64,000 nt of DNA from Leptolyngbya ohadii IS1 (GCF_002215035.1 NZ_NKFP01000004.1:1117726-1181725); one strand, 5' to 3'. Counted from the first letter of the stretch, positions 37,175 through 47,506 are shown. Notes: generated from the letters alone by a model not told the origin. Translations and numbers: made by a program.

Positions 37175-37702
37175 ATGAGATACGAGTTGAAACAGGCTCC
37201 ATCCTCAACTGCCGGATTTACCATCGCCGAACTGCTCATTGTGGTGATGATTGTTGGCATTCTCGCCGCGATCGCTGCACCAAGCTATCTGGGATTTATT
37301 GCCTCCCGTCGGGCAACGATGGCACAGAGCGAGATTCTGCAAGCGCTGCGGCAGGCACAGGCAAACGCCATCCGAACTCGCCAACCGCAAACGGTGACGT
37401 TCAACGCTGCAATTACACCCCCTACAATTCAGCTAAACAGCAATGCGGCTACTCGGCTCGGGACGGAATCGCTTCAACGGCAACTATCCGCCTCCGCGTT
37501 AGGACTTCAGGTGAGCGGCAGCAGCGACACACCGAACAATGTAGTTGAGTTTGATTCGCGAGGTGCGGTCACGCGAGGCGTCAATATGGTCATCTCGGCA
37601 ACCTCTCCTGCTGGCAGTAATCGGAGACGCTGCGTCATTGTTCAAACGGTTCTGGGAACGCTGCGAACTGGGCAGAACCAGGAATGCACAACAACGCCTT
37701 AG
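37175..37702 (+). CDS. GspH/FimT-type pseudopilin, candidate HpsD
   Basis: The 175-residue prepilin has the site AG^FTIAELLIVVMIVGILAA, Glu at +5, and a GspH-like ending with a cysteine pair (RRCVIVQ...NQECTTTP). In N. punctiforme hpsB, hpsC and hpsD all code for prepilin-like proteins, so this is probably the third member. The 180-bp gap and its own palindrome suggest partly separate control. The glycosyltransferase genes usually linked to hps are not in the window. Confidence 0.8.
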   Translation: MRYELKQAPSSTAGFTIAELLIVVMIVGILAAIAAPSYLGFIASRRATMAQSEILQALRQAQANAIRTRQPQTVTFNAAITPPTIQLNSNAATRLGTESLQRQLSASALGLQVSGSSDTPNNVVEFDSRGAVTRGVNMVISATSPAGSNRRRCVIVQTVLGTLRTGQNQECTTTP

Positions 37703-38015
37703 TTTGTTTGAAAAAAAAACGCGATCGCATTTCCCTGGGTTGCAATCTCCTATTCCGCAGAAGCGTCGTGCTGAGAAGTCGCTGAATCCCATTGTCCGAT
37801 CCATCTCCCAATCCATTGCTCAATCCATCGCGTGGTAGGATAGATGTCCTGTATCCCTTTCCGAAGCCTTGTTTGAGGATAATTCGATCGTGTGTTAGTT
37901 AGAGCGTCTTCAGCCCAAAAGACAGGCAAAAGACCTTGCCAGCGCCCGATCTACCCTATGACCTGTCAGAGGAATTCGGAAGCGGTCAATGACCCTACCC
38001 CTCAGCCGATAACCC
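37703..38015. other. Spacer between pseudopilin and accC genes
   Basis: About 310 bases. A short A run (AAAAAAAAACGCGATCGC) occurs near 37710 and an imperfect CCATCTCCCAATCCATTGC repeat near 37800. No gene is seen. The accC promoter must lie here. Confidence 0.35.
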
Positions 38016-39359
38016 ATGCGTTTTGAAAAAATTCTGATTGCCAATCGGGGGGAAATTGCCCTGCGAATTCTGCGAACCTGCGAGGAAATGGGCATCGCGA
38101 CAGTAGCCGTTCACTCTACGATCGATCGCCATGCCCTTCATGTGCAGCTTGCCGACGAAGCCGTTTGCATTGGCGATGCACCCAGCAGTAAAAGCTATCT
38201 CAACATTCCCAATATTATTGCCGCTGCTCTGACTCGAAACGCGACTGCCATTCATCCAGGCTATGGCTTCCTGGCGGAAAATGCCCGCTTCGCCGAGATC
38301 TGCGCCGATCACCAGATTGCCTTTATCGGTCCGACGCCAGAAGCGATTCGATCAATGGGCGACAAATCTACTGCCAAGGAAACAATGCAGCGGATTGGCG
38401 TTCCCACGGTTCCCGGCAGTGATGGACTACTGACGGACGAGAAAGAGGCACTGGCGATCGCTCAGAGCATCGGCTATCCGGTCATTATCAAAGCAACGGC
38501 AGGCGGTGGTGGACGGGGAATGCGGCTCGTTCGCACAGAGGATGAGTTAGTCAAGTCTTTTCTTGCCGCCCAGGGCGAGGCAGAAGCTGCCTTTGGCAAC
38601 GCAGGCGTGTATCTGGAAAAATTTGTTGAACGCCCGCGCCACATCGAGTTTCAGATCATTGCGGACAGCTACGGCAATGTGATTCACCTGGGCGAACGGG
38701 ACTGCTCGATTCAGCGGCGTCACCAGAAACTGCTGGAGGAGGCTCCCAGTCCTGCCCTCAGTTCGGAACTGCGGGAAAAGATGGGCAGTGCTGCGGTGCG
38801 AGCCGCCCAGTCGATCAACTACGTGGGGGCGGGAACGGTAGAATTTTTGCTCGATCGCCACGGCAATTTCTATTTCATGGAGATGAACACCCGCATTCAG
38901 GTAGAGCATCCCGTCACGGAAATGATTACCGGAATCGATCTGATCGCGGAGCAAATTCGGGTGGCGCAGGGCGAAAAGCTCAGTCTGACTCAGGAGCAGG
39001 TGCAGCTTCGGGGACATGCGATCGAATGCCGAATTAATGCCGAAGACCCAGATCATAATTTCCGTCCAAATCCAGGCAGAATTAGCGGCTACTTGCCTCC
39101 GGGTGGCTTTGGTGTGCGGATGGATTCCCACGTTTACACCGACTACGAAATTCCTCCCTACTACGATTCCCTGATCGGCAAACTGATTGTCTGGGGCAGC
39201 GATCGATCGGCGGCGATCGAAAGAATGCGGCGGGCACTTCGGGAATGTGCAATTACCGGACTCTCTACAACGATCGGATTTCATCAGCGAATTCTGGACA
39301 ACCCGCAGTTTTTAGACGGGGAAGTTTATACGAATTTTGTGGAGCAGATGATGCGGTAG
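38016..39359 (+). CDS. accC: Acetyl-CoA carboxylase, biotin carboxylase subunit
   Basis: The 447-residue ATP-grasp enzyme carboxylates the biotin on AccB using ATP and bicarbonate. It has the N-terminal [20 protein letters not shown], glycine-rich ATP loop [16 protein letters not shown], and [20 protein letters not shown]. The C-terminal end ([20 protein letters not shown]) is that of the free-standing subunit, with no biotinyl domain. accB is not adjacent, as is common in cyanobacteria. Confidence 0.96.
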   Translation: MRFEKILIANRGEIALRILRTCEEMGIATVAVHSTIDRHALHVQLADEAVCIGDAPSSKSYLNIPNIIAAALTRNATAIHPGYGFLAENARFAEICADHQIAFIGPTPEAIRSMGDKSTAKETMQRIGVPTVPGSDGLLTDEKEALAIAQSIGYPVIIKATAGGGGRGMRLVRTEDELVKSFLAAQGEAEAAFGNAGVYLEKFVERPRHIEFQIIADSYGNVIHLGERDCSIQRRHQKLLEEAPSPALSSELREKMGSAAVRAAQSINYVGAGTVEFLLDRHGNFYFMEMNTRIQVEHPVTEMITGIDLIAEQIRVAQGEKLSLTQEQVQLRGHAIECRINAEDPDHNFRPNPGRISGYLPPGGFGVRMDSHVYTDYEIPPYYDSLIGKLIVWGSDRSAAIERMRRALRECAITGLSTTIGFHQRILDNPQFLDGEVYTNFVEQMMR

Positions 39360-39498
39360 TTTTGTGGGTATTCAAGGCATTGGCGGCTACAGGAATGCCT
39401 GATTCCTCTAAGATGAGTATTGTGTGAATATCTGTAACGAATATCTGCAATAAATTTGTAATCAAACTGAACGTAAAGATTCAGAGGGGACAGGCTGA

Positions 39499-40968
39499 AT
39501 GCGAGTTGCGATCGTTGGGGCAGGATTGGCAGGACTGGCGGCAGCGGTAGAGCTGGTGGATGCGGGGCACGAAGTCGAAATCTTTGAGGCGCGATCGTTT
39601 ATTGGCGGCAAGGTCGGAAGCTGGGTGGATGCGGACGGCAACCATGTCGAGATGGGGCTGCACGTCTTTTTCAACAACTACTACAACCTGTTTGCCCTGC
39701 TGAAGAAGGTTGGCGCGTTTGAAAACCTGCTGCCCAAGGAACACGTTCATAATTTCATTAATCGCGGCGGCGAGATCGGCAAGCTGGATTTCCGCTTCTT
39801 TGCAGGCGCACCTTTCCACGGGCTGAAGGCATTTTTTACGACGGAACAGCTATCGCTGATGGATAAGCTGCAAAATGCGATCGCCCTGGGGACGAGTCCG
39901 GTGGTTCCGGGTCTGGTGAGCTATGACCTGGCGATGAAGTGGATTCGATCGCTGGATGGTATCAGCTTTGCAGACTGGTTTCGCAGTCACGGCGGCTCGA
40001 ACAGTAGCCTGAAACGGATGTGGAATCCGATCGCGCTGGCATTGGGCTTTATTGATACCGAGGAGATTTCAGCTCGCTGTATGCTGACGATCTTCCTCAT
40101 GTTTGCGGTCAAAACAGAAGCCTCCCGACTGAATCTGCTGGCAGGCTCACCGGAGGAGTATCTGCACAAGCCGATCGTCCAATACCTGGAAGAGAGGGGA
40201 GCAAAGCTCCATACCCGTCGGCAGACGCGCCGCATTTTGTTTGAAGAACAGGATGGACAAACGGTGGTCACAGGACTGGCAATTGCTCAGGGGGATAGCG
40301 AGGAAATCGTCACGGCAGATGCGTACCTGGCTGCCTGCGATGTGCCGGGAATTCAGCGGTTGCTGCCCCAGGAATGGCGACAGTGGACGGAGTTTGACAA
40401 TATTTACAAGCTGGAAGCGGTGCCCGTGGTAACGGTGCAGATGCGCTTCGATGGCTGGGTGACGGAAATGAAGGATGCGGATCTCCGCAAGCAGGTTGAC
40501 CACGCGGCAGGTCTGGATAATTTGCTGTACAGCGCCGATGCAGACTTCTCCTGCTTTGCCGATTTGGCATTGACGAGTCCAAAGGACTACTACCGCGAGG
40601 GACAGGGTTCCCTGATGCAGGTGGTTCTGACGCCGGGTGATCCATTCATCAAAATGAGCAACGAGGAAATTGCCCAGCACGCCCTGAAGCAAATCCACGA
40701 TCTCTTCCCCTCCTCGCGGGAGCTGAATATGACCTGGTTTGGCGTGGTAAAACTGGCGCAATCCCTCTACCGGGAACAGCCGGGAATGGACCCCTACCGC
40801 CCCACCCAAAAAACGCCGATCGACAATTTCTTCTTAGCAGGCAGCTATACGGCTCAGGACTATATCGACAGCATGGAAGGTGCAACGATTTCTGGCAAGC
40901 AGGCAGCGGCAAGGATTCTGGAACCAACAGGCTACAAGGTAACGGGAGCAGGGCTGTTTAAGTATTAG
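39499..40968 (+). CDS. zds: 9,9'-di-cis-zeta-carotene desaturase
   Basis: A 489-residue FAD enzyme of the plant-type carotenoid pathway. It turns zeta-carotene into lycopene precursors at the membrane surface. The motif [20 protein letters not shown] binds FAD, and [20 protein letters not shown] follows. [20 protein letters not shown] near the end is characteristic. The gene is preceded by a short spacer after accC and ends in a 14-bp repeat that includes its stop. Confidence 0.95.
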   Translation: MRVAIVGAGLAGLAAAVELVDAGHEVEIFEARSFIGGKVGSWVDADGNHVEMGLHVFFNNYYNLFALLKKVGAFENLLPKEHVHNFINRGGEIGKLDFRFFAGAPFHGLKAFFTTEQLSLMDKLQNAIALGTSPVVPGLVSYDLAMKWIRSLDGISFADWFRSHGGSNSSLKRMWNPIALALGFIDTEEISARCMLTIFLMFAVKTEASRLNLLAGSPEEYLHKPIVQYLEERGAKLHTRRQTRRILFEEQDGQTVVTGLAIAQGDSEEIVTADAYLAACDVPGIQRLLPQEWRQWTEFDNIYKLEAVPVVTVQMRFDGWVTEMKDADLRKQVDHAAGLDNLLYSADADFSCFADLALTSPKDYYREGQGSLMQVVLTPGDPFIKMSNEEIAQHALKQIHDLFPSSRELNMTWFGVVKLAQSLYREQPGMDPYRPTQKTPIDNFFLAGSYTAQDYIDSMEGATISGKQAAARILEPTGYKVTGAGLFKY

Positions 40969-40998
40969 GTTTTAAGTATTAGGTTTTAAGTATTAGAT
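40957..40998. repeat. 14-bp tandem repeat containing the zds stop codon
   Basis: TTTAAGTATTAGGT occurs twice, followed by TTTAAGTATTAGAT. The first unit supplies the last codons and the TAG of zds, so the stop codon has been duplicated twice downstream. Confidence 0.92.
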
Positions 40999-41406
40999 AT
41001 CGACCTAGCGATTTAAGACAAACGCAATCTGTGGCAGAGCAGCAGGGCAAGCAGGAGAGATTTGCACGCTGTTCAAGGATCAATGATCAGCCACAGGTTG
41101 TTTTTTTTGCAGCACAGGAAGGGCGATCGAACCCTCGAACTGCTCCCCTGTCCTGCCATTCTTGGTAAACAGCAATTATTCTGCTGAAATAAAAAATTTG
41201 CAACGCCAGAACTTAGAAGCGCTAGCGATAAAAATTAGCCTAGCGAATGATTGATATAACTCGATGCAAATGAAGTTTTCTATCGCTTTTTATTAATAGA
41301 TTTAGAATCATGAGATACAGAAATACATCCCCATTTAGATAGAAACACTCTCTGCAATAGGCGCTGTTTCTGCAAAGGGGGACAACCTCGTCGTCGCTGA
41401 ATCCAT
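40999..41406. other. Intergenic stretch between zds and the OFA transporter gene
   Basis: CTGTGGC (41029) and GCCACAG (41090) could form a long-loop stem before GTTGTTTTTTTT, a possible weak terminator for zds. The last about 200 bases are AT-rich and should hold the promoter of the next gene. Confidence 0.35.
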
Positions 41407-42666
41407 ATGAGCAACGTTAAATTATTGGGTCTGCCTGCCGAGAAGGGCAGGTGGTTGTTGATTCCGCTGGGAATCATTGTTTTGCTTTGTTTAGGGACTG
41501 CATACTCCTGGAGCATCTTCCGTAAGCCGATCGAAGCTAGTTTGCAGGTAGGGGCAACGCAAAGTTTGCTGCCTTTCACGACGTTGCTGGTCGTCTTTTC
41601 CATCCTGATGCCGATCACCGGATTCTATATTGAAAAATTGGGTCCAAGACGGGTAACGGCAGTGGGCGCGGTCATTATGGGCATCGGCTATGTCGCATCC
41701 AGTTTTGCCAACAGCATTCCTGCGCTCGTTTTTACCTACGGCATCATTGCCGGAATTGGGGTGGGAATTACCTATGGTGTACCGCTGGCAGTTGCAGCAA
41801 AATGGTTTCCCGATAAGAAAGGGATTGCGGTGGGAACAACCGTGATTGGGTTCGGACTTTCTCCTCTAGTCACTGCACCGCTGGCGCGAAATCTGATTGC
41901 TGCTAATGCGCCCGATGGATGGAAGGCAACGCTGCTTATTTTTGGGATTGCCTTTACTGCAATCATGCTGGTGATTTCGACCACGATGAAATATCCGCCT
42001 GCGGATTGGCAACCTGCTGGATGGCAACCCCCAGCAAGAACGCTGGCAGTGACGGGTAATGCCACTCCGATGATGCAAACCCGCACCTTCTATGGATTGT
42101 GGATTTGCTTTATTATCGGTACCTTTGTGGGACTGGCAGCGATCGGCATTGCCAGCCCGGTGGGACAGGAAATCGTCAAGCTCGATGCGGGCACGGCTGC
42201 CTGGACGGTTTCGCTGTTTGCGGTGTTTAACGGCTTGGGTCGTCCTTTCTTTGGTTGGGTGGCAGACCGCTTTACGCCCAAGAATGCAGCAATCGCCTGC
42301 TATGTGCTGATCATCATCGCTTCGATCATGATGCTGCGTGCGGGGGAAGGGGCAATTGTGACCTATCTGGTTGCCTTCTGTCTGATTACCTTTGCCTTTG
42401 GCGGCTGGCTGGCGATCGCGCCCACTTCAACCCTGATTCTGTTCCGCTCCTCGGAATACGCCAAAAACTATGGGCTTGTCTTTACGGCGTTTGGGGCAGG
42501 CGCACTGCTGGGGACGCTGACGGTAGGGCATATCCGCGATGTGTTTGGCAGCTACACTAACTTCTTCTATGTAACGGGTCTGCTGGCGATCGTAGGAATT
42601 GTGCTTGCCGTATTCATGCTGAAGCGTAATCCAACCATTGCAGCGGAACTGGAGACGAGCAAGTAG
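41407..42666 (+). CDS. OFA-type MFS transporter (oxalate/formate or monocarboxylate)
   Basis: A 419-residue major facilitator with about 12 helices. The N-terminus (GRWLLIPLGIIVLLCLGTAY, then SWSIFRKPIE) and the segment GPRRVTAVGAVIMGIGYVAS match the OFA family of small-carboxylate antiporters. GWVADRFTPKNA is the second-half MFS loop. Family substrates include oxalate, formate and lactate, and I cannot choose between them. The gene is monocistronic, ended by a strong terminator. Confidence 0.82.
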   Translation: MSNVKLLGLPAEKGRWLLIPLGIIVLLCLGTAYSWSIFRKPIEASLQVGATQSLLPFTTLLVVFSILMPITGFYIEKLGPRRVTAVGAVIMGIGYVASSFANSIPALVFTYGIIAGIGVGITYGVPLAVAAKWFPDKKGIAVGTTVIGFGLSPLVTAPLARNLIAANAPDGWKATLLIFGIAFTAIMLVISTTMKYPPADWQPAGWQPPARTLAVTGNATPMMQTRTFYGLWICFIIGTFVGLAAIGIASPVGQEIVKLDAGTAAWTVSLFAVFNGLGRPFFGWVADRFTPKNAAIACYVLIIIASIMMLRAGEGAIVTYLVAFCLITFAFGGWLAIAPTSTLILFRSSEYAKNYGLVFTAFGAGALLGTLTVGHIRDVFGSYTNFFYVTGLLAIVGIVLAVFMLKRNPTIAAELETSK

Positions 42667-42712
42667 GGACTTTACTGGCTTAAAACATTTTCCTCCGATG
42701 TCATGAGAATGA

Positions 42713-42733
42713 GGGGCAGTTGCCCCTTTTTTT
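42713..42733 (+). terminator. Intrinsic terminator after the OFA transporter gene
   Basis: GGGGCA-GT-TGCCCC stem followed by seven T residues. Confidence 0.9.
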
Positions 42734-42744
42734 GTGTTTATGAT

Positions 42745-44532
42745 TTATGGCGATCGGGATTCACAGCGGAAAAGCTGATAGGGAAAGCTCACCCGATGAA
42801 ATTCCTCTGGATCAACGGGACAAATGGCTTTGCGGTTTGGGGTTGCCGGATTAGAGAGCCGCACGCGGGACGGGTAGTTTCGGGTTCGCATTCCAGGAGA
42901 AGCAATGACCCAGAGGTTTAGCGGCATCGGTAGGGGCTGATCCAGTTGGGGTAGCTCTCGCCAGACCGCACCATAGCCGTCTGTTCGATCGACAAAAGCA
43001 TACCTGACTCGATCGTTAATTTGCTCCGGCGAGAACTGTTCGTGAAGCTGCCTGCGAAGTTCCAGGGCAAAGCTGAGTCCAAGGGCAATTTCCTGGGGCG
43101 ATCGATAGCTGACAACTGTGGCAAGGGATTTATTTGGCTCAAATGCCATGTCCTGAGCGACAACATTGGGACGGTAGGACTTCTGGAAGGCAACCCCGTT
43201 GACCACCAGCACACTGCTGAGAAACCCGATCATGAGTAGGACAACTGGCGTAGAGCGGTTAGGGATCTTCTGGTCTTTAGAAGTTTGAGTCTTAGAAGCT
43301 CGACCCTCGTTATTCACCAGAACTGCACCCAGCAGTGCCGCCATTGCTGGATAGTAGACAAAGTTATAGCGGGGCACAACGGTCAGATCCTTGTCGAGCA
43401 AATAGACGATCGCAAAAAATTGCAGCAGCACCAGACCCACAAATCCACTCAGCAGCAGCAGCGGCGGATGCATTGCCGGATTGCCCCACTGGAACCGCAC
43501 CGCTTTGAAAATCTGCCAGCCCAGCCACAGGGCAAAAACTAAGCCAATACTGCCGAATAGATAGACGATCGAATCAGGCTGTTCCTCGATCGGTAAGGCA
43601 ATCACCATCAGCAGCCAGCCGACGACGGTTTGATACAGCGGCGCAACGCGATCGATCCAATCGGGTTTATAGGGAATTAGCCAGTCCGTTTCGGGGCGGC
43701 TCATGTGGCTGAGAAAAATGGGGATCCAGGGCAGATAGCCTGCCGTCAGTGCCAGAATTGCCAGTCCCAGTCCCACCCAGTGCCGCCGCAGAATTTCTCG
43801 TCGCTGCCAGAACATCCAGAGGGCGATCGTCCCAATCTGCGCGATCAGTGCCAGCAGACAGAAATAGTGAACGTACAGCCCAGTTAAATTTACTGCCGTC
43901 CAGCCGATCCACAGCCAGGGCGTAAACTGCCGGGGCGACTGCTGAATTTTGACCAGCATCACAAGTGCCAGCGTAATCAGCAGCATGGGCAGCGTATAGT
44001 GACGGGCTTCCTGTGACAAATACACAGCAAACGGAGAAACCGCCATGAGTGCCGCCCCCCAGCGAGCCGCCGCCGGAGAAAAAGCCACGCGATTTAGCCA
44101 ATAGAGTGCCGCGATTGTTCCAACGCCCAACAGGGCAGGCAGCGATCGAATTGCCCAGACCCAGTTCCATGAATCATTCGCTGAATTCGGCTGAAGCCAG
44201 GACAGCCAGCGATAGATCAGACAAAAGAACAGCGGTGGATGAACGGATTCCCGGATCAGAGTTTGGGTCAACTGCGGACAGGATACACCCGATCGAAAGG
44301 AGAAGATCTGATCCAGGTCAGCTAAGGGAAAAAACTGATTGAGCGGTACATCCGTCGCGCTTTTACCCATCGTAAACAGAGCCGTCAGCACCTCATCCAG
44401 CCACAGCGGCTTGGCATCCAGATTCCAGAAGCGCAGCCCCAGACCCAGCAACAAAATAAACGCCAGCAGCAGAATAGAGTTTCCTTTGCCAGCGTTGAAT
44501 TTGCCCGTAAAGCTGAAATCCTTTAAGCGCAC
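42745..44532 (-). CDS. Glycosyltransferase family 39-like membrane protein
   Basis: The 595-residue polytopic protein starts with a helix and the loop FWNLDAKPLWLDEVLTALFT, whose DE pair resembles the catalytic acidic motif of GT39/ArnT-type enzymes that use polyprenyl-phosphate sugars. ESVHPPLFFCLIYRWLSWLQ is another typical motif. Roughly ten more helices follow, and then a soluble C-terminus of about 150 residues. It would glycosylate a lipid or protein on the outer face of the plasma membrane. The substrate is unknown. Confidence 0.8.
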   Translation of the reverse strand: MRLKDFSFTGKFNAGKGNSILLLAFILLLGLGLRFWNLDAKPLWLDEVLTALFTMGKSATDVPLNQFFPLADLDQIFSFRSGVSCPQLTQTLIRESVHPPLFFCLIYRWLSWLQPNSANDSWNWVWAIRSLPALLGVGTIAALYWLNRVAFSPAAARWGAALMAVSPFAVYLSQEARHYTLPMLLITLALVMLVKIQQSPRQFTPWLWIGWTAVNLTGLYVHYFCLLALIAQIGTIALWMFWQRREILRRHWVGLGLAILALTAGYLPWIPIFLSHMSRPETDWLIPYKPDWIDRVAPLYQTVVGWLLMVIALPIEEQPDSIVYLFGSIGLVFALWLGWQIFKAVRFQWGNPAMHPPLLLLSGFVGLVLLQFFAIVYLLDKDLTVVPRYNFVYYPAMAALLGAVLVNNEGRASKTQTSKDQKIPNRSTPVVLLMIGFLSSVLVVNGVAFQKSYRPNVVAQDMAFEPNKSLATVVSYRSPQEIALGLSFALELRRQLHEQFSPEQINDRVRYAFVDRTDGYGAVWRELPQLDQPLPMPLNLWVIASPGMRTRNYPSRVRLSNPATPNRKAICPVDPEEFHRVSFPYQLFRCESRSP

Positions 44533-44606
44533 AGTCGGCTTCCCTGAAGCGATCGGTCTTTTTCAGTTTACGGGGTTGTGTGACAGGTGTTTCAATCGAC
44601 TAAACC

Positions 44607-45866
44607 CTAGTGATGATGCCCGTGCCCATGATCGTGATGTCCATGATCGTGATGCCCGTGATTATGGTGGTGTCCATGATCAGAGTGGTGATGGTGCCCG
44701 TGGTCGTGCCCATGATGGTCGTGATGATGTGCGGAGACGAAATTAGGACGCAGTAATTCCTTTGCCCGATCGGCTGCCAGGGTGGGGTTAACGGCAAGTG
44801 CCTGTTCAGACAGCAGCGCTTCGATTTGGGGATTTGCCCAATCTGCGACCATTTGCAGGAATACCGGATGATCGTTGACGCAGGGCATCTGCACGTAGGT
44901 AATGTCGGAATGTTTGCGCCGCAGGCTGTGGATAATATGCTCCACGTCTAGCAGGGTTTCGTGGTTTTCTGTGGCAAAGCCGATCGGCATAAACATCAGG
45001 GCAGAAGCACCTTGAGCAATCAGATTCCGAGCTGCCAGATCCACATTGGGCTGCGTCCATTCAATCAGCGGTGTCTGGTGGTTTAGCCAGCCGATCGAGA
45101 TCAGAGGATAGCGATCGATCAGCCTTTCGCGCACCCGTTCATAAAGCGCCTGGCTTTCATCAATACCGGAGGTAAAGCCTTTTGCCTTGTGGGGACAGCC
45201 GTGATTCATCAGCACGATCCCGATTTGGGAAGGCAGATAAGCCTCGATCAGGTGATTGCGAATCTGCTCCTCCACCATGTTTGCCAGCAGATCAATATAC
45301 TCCGGCTGGTTGTAGAACGAGGGGATGTACCGCTGTCCTTTTACCCAATGCTCCGTGCCCTCTGCCATTCTTGCAAGAGCTTTGTTCACCTGCTCGATCG
45401 CAATGCCGCTGGTAAAGATTGAATCGACGACCAGGAGCGGATAGATCAAAATCTTGTCGAAGCCCTGCGATCGAATTTCGGCTAGCACCTGCTCCGGCAG
45501 GAAGGGCGCACAGAAGTTAAACGCTTTGAACACCTGAACGCGATTTCCCCACCGCTGCTGAAGTGCCTGCTCAATGCCTTCCCGCTGCTGCTCGAAAATA
45601 GCGTTGTGCGGCGAAATAAAGTGATCGTGCTGGTGGCTCCACTCATGCAAATCAAAAACAGCCAGCAGTTTTGCCAGCGGCGGATAGATCCAGGTGGGGA
45701 CAGGCGCAAATTTAGCAGTGAGGAGGTTTAAAGCCTGTTCGTTGTAGTTGGCAAAGTCCTCATAGCTTTCTACTTCGCCGTAGCCCATCAGCAGCACCGC
45801 CACGCGATCGTCCTGACCAGGGGCATCAAAAGTGGGCTGTTGAATTTTTTCTGGAGTTGCAACCAC
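44607..45866 (-). CDS. Ferrochelatase-family protein with extremely His-rich C-terminal tail
   Basis: The first about 370 residues look like a two-lobed chelatase: VAVLLMGYGEVESYEDFANY, HNAIFEQQREGIEQALQQRW, IGIVLMNHGCPHKAKGFTSG, SIGWLNHQTPLIEW and FMPIGFATENHETLLDVEHI. It differs from ordinary HemH, so it may be a paralogue. The last 42 residues contain about 26 His with D and G (HGHHDHGHHDHGHGHHH), a likely store for Ni, Co, Zn or Fe ions. A GTG at 45866 has GAGAGG 8 bases upstream. A GTG at 45875 is also possible. The metal and tetrapyrrole are not known. Confidence 0.75.
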   Translation of the reverse strand: MVATPEKIQQPTFDAPGQDDRVAVLLMGYGEVESYEDFANYNEQALNLLTAKFAPVPTWIYPPLAKLLAVFDLHEWSHQHDHFISPHNAIFEQQREGIEQALQQRWGNRVQVFKAFNFCAPFLPEQVLAEIRSQGFDKILIYPLLVVDSIFTSGIAIEQVNKALARMAEGTEHWVKGQRYIPSFYNQPEYIDLLANMVEEQIRNHLIEAYLPSQIGIVLMNHGCPHKAKGFTSGIDESQALYERVRERLIDRYPLISIGWLNHQTPLIEWTQPNVDLAARNLIAQGASALMFMPIGFATENHETLLDVEHIIHSLRRKHSDITYVQMPCVNDHPVFLQMVADWANPQIEALLSEQALAVNPTLAADRAKELLRPNFVSAHHHDHHGHDHGHHHHSDHGHHHNHGHHDHGHHDHGHGHHH

Positions 45867-46030
45867 GCTGCACACCTCTCGTCGTGAAGTTTTTAAGTGA
45901 AATTTGAAATCAGATGAAGCGAAACCGGAGCCGGAAAAACAGGTTTGATTGCGAATTTAATTTTCGGTTCGCTTGAATCTCGCATCTCAAACTAAGGAGT
46001 GACAAAAGCCGATCCCTCCCATACATTAAC

Positions 46031-46047
46031 ATCCCCTCCGGGGGGAT
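46031..46047. other. G/C-rich hairpin between the hpxZ-like and chelatase-like genes
   Basis: ATCCCCTCCGGGGGGAT can fold on itself. It lies 45 bases downstream of the hpxZ-like gene and upstream of the chelatase gene on the same strand. It has no T run, so its role is unclear. Confidence 0.3.
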
Positions 46048-46091
46048 AGGATCGCTCGATTTGTGAATCTATCTAGAGAAATAATTAGGAT

Positions 46092-46472
46092 TTAACCCGG
46101 CAGCAGTGACACATGGGCACTCACCACCCGCCAGCCCTCTGGTGTTCTGATCCAGGTTTGGCTTTGTCGCCCTGTCTTACTGGACGATTTACGCCGAAAT
46201 TCCGTATTGACTGTGGCGAAATCCCTACCGTAGGAGGTGATCACAGTATTGCTGAGATCGCGCTGAAGATCGATCGCCGGACGGCTGCTGCGAAATTGAG
46301 CGATCGCCTCATAGCCATAGAGATTCTCGGTCGCGCCATAGCGAATGGTATGGGGACTATGCCAAAAGAGTTCATCCAGGACAGCCACATCATTGTTGAC
46401 TAAAGCCTGCTCGTAGCGGTCGAACACCTGTTGGACTTCAGCCACCACATCAGGGAGATTAATCTGCATCAC
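46092..46472 (-). CDS. hpxZ: HpxZ/AtzH-like protein (NTF2-like fold)
   Basis: The 126-residue protein ([73 protein letters not shown]) fits the small NTF2-like AtzH/HpxZ family. In enterobacteria HpxZ belongs to oxalurate breakdown, but no other hpx gene is present here, so the function in this organism is open. Confidence 0.78.
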   Translation of the reverse strand: MMQINLPDVVAEVQQVFDRYEQALVNNDVAVLDELFWHSPHTIRYGATENLYGYEAIAQFRSSRPAIDLQRDLSNTVITSYGRDFATVNTEFRRKSSSKTGRQSQTWIRTPEGWRVVSAHVSLLPG

Positions 46473-46791
46473 GATCGGTTTGAGTGGAAATGGGCGATTG
46501 GGTAAATTGCTGTTTACTGTGGAAACCTCCTACTAAGGACAATAGCTGGGCTTAACCTGTCTGGAAGAGATCTTAAGAATGACTGCGTATTTCCAGGCTT
46601 TATAGGGGTTCGCGATCGAATTTATCCGCCCCTGCTAAAATTTCTGCTCGATCGCGGAACTTTCTTGCTTAGCTGGAGTCAACATAAACCCAGATATCAA
46701 ACCTCAGATATCAAACCAAGTCCGGATCTGAGCCATCAGATCTCCACTATGGATCTCAATCAATCTCAGCTATCTCAACTCTGGAGGAGCT
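46473..46791. other. Divergent intergenic region with short repeats
   Basis: AGATATCAAACC occurs twice, 14 bp apart, near 46692. ATCTCA-type words repeat up to the ribosome site TGGAGGAGCT before the gene at 46792. It must carry promoters in both directions. Confidence 0.4.
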
Positions 46792-47472
46792 ATGCAGCTT
46801 TCACGTCCCTGGCAGTCTGGTCTAGCCGTCACCCTGGCAACGATTACCGCCTCAACGATCGCCATTCCGCTATCGATCGCCAAATCCAACGCCGCTTCAC
46901 CCAGCGGATACCTGATGGCGCAACGCTTCAACGATAGCTGGCGTACCCCAATGGTTCCAGCGGGAACTCAAATTCAGGTGAGATACGACGAATCGGAAAA
47001 GATTGTCCTGACGCCAGAAGAAACCGTTCCCGTGACGCTGACCGTCGCCCGCGATATCAACAGCACCCGTGGCAATGTCACCATTCCGGCAGGGAGCCAG
47101 ATTAAAGGGGAACTAAGACCGGCTTCGGGCGGAACGCAGTTTGTCGCAGAAGAAATTGTCCTGTTTGAGGACGCAGACCCCGTGCCCCTGAATGCCACCT
47201 CCGATGTGATAACCCGCACCGAAACCGTGTCTCGCCGCACCAATCCCAATATCTTCCGGGGCGCAGCGATCGGGGCAGCCGCAGGCGCAGTGTTAGGCGA
47301 GATCTTCGGCAGAATTGACATTTGGGAAATTGTTGGCGGAGCGGGAGCCGGGGTGCTGGGCGAAGTGCTGCTGCGCGGCAGACGAGAAGTAGAAGTGGTC
47401 GTGGTAGAACCTGATACCGACCTGACTTTAACCCTGCAATCGAACTTTGAGCGCAATCCCAATCTCCGCTAA
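46792..47472 (+). CDS. Secreted or envelope protein with glycine-zipper segment, unknown function
   Basis: The 226-residue protein has a signal peptide (LAVTLATITASTIAIPLSIA, cleavage near SNAA). A beta-rich middle follows (VPAGTQIQVRYDESEKIVLT, VTIPAGSQIKGELRPASGG), with an AGxxIxGxL pattern found in pilus-biogenesis and TrbI-like beta domains. Near residue 170 a glycine zipper (RGAAIGAAAGAVLGEIFGRI) could insert into a membrane. The ribosome site GGAGG is 5 bases before ATG. I cannot give a function. Confidence 0.7.
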   Translation: MQLSRPWQSGLAVTLATITASTIAIPLSIAKSNAASPSGYLMAQRFNDSWRTPMVPAGTQIQVRYDESEKIVLTPEETVPVTLTVARDINSTRGNVTIPAGSQIKGELRPASGGTQFVAEEIVLFEDADPVPLNATSDVITRTETVSRRTNPNIFRGAAIGAAAGAVLGEIFGRIDIWEIVGGAGAGVLGEVLLRGRREVEVVVVEPDTDLTLTLQSNFERNPNLR

Positions 47473-47506
47473 TCGTTTTTTTCTACGGCGTCTTTTATGG
47501 CGTCTC

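Noticed and set aside
38547-39284. 245-residue minus-strand frame opposite accC
   Set aside because: Shadow of the accC coding sequence without independent features.
41110-41160. ATCGAACCCTCGAAC word resembling the complement of a tRNA T-arm
   Set aside because: The stem does not pair and no cloverleaf follows.
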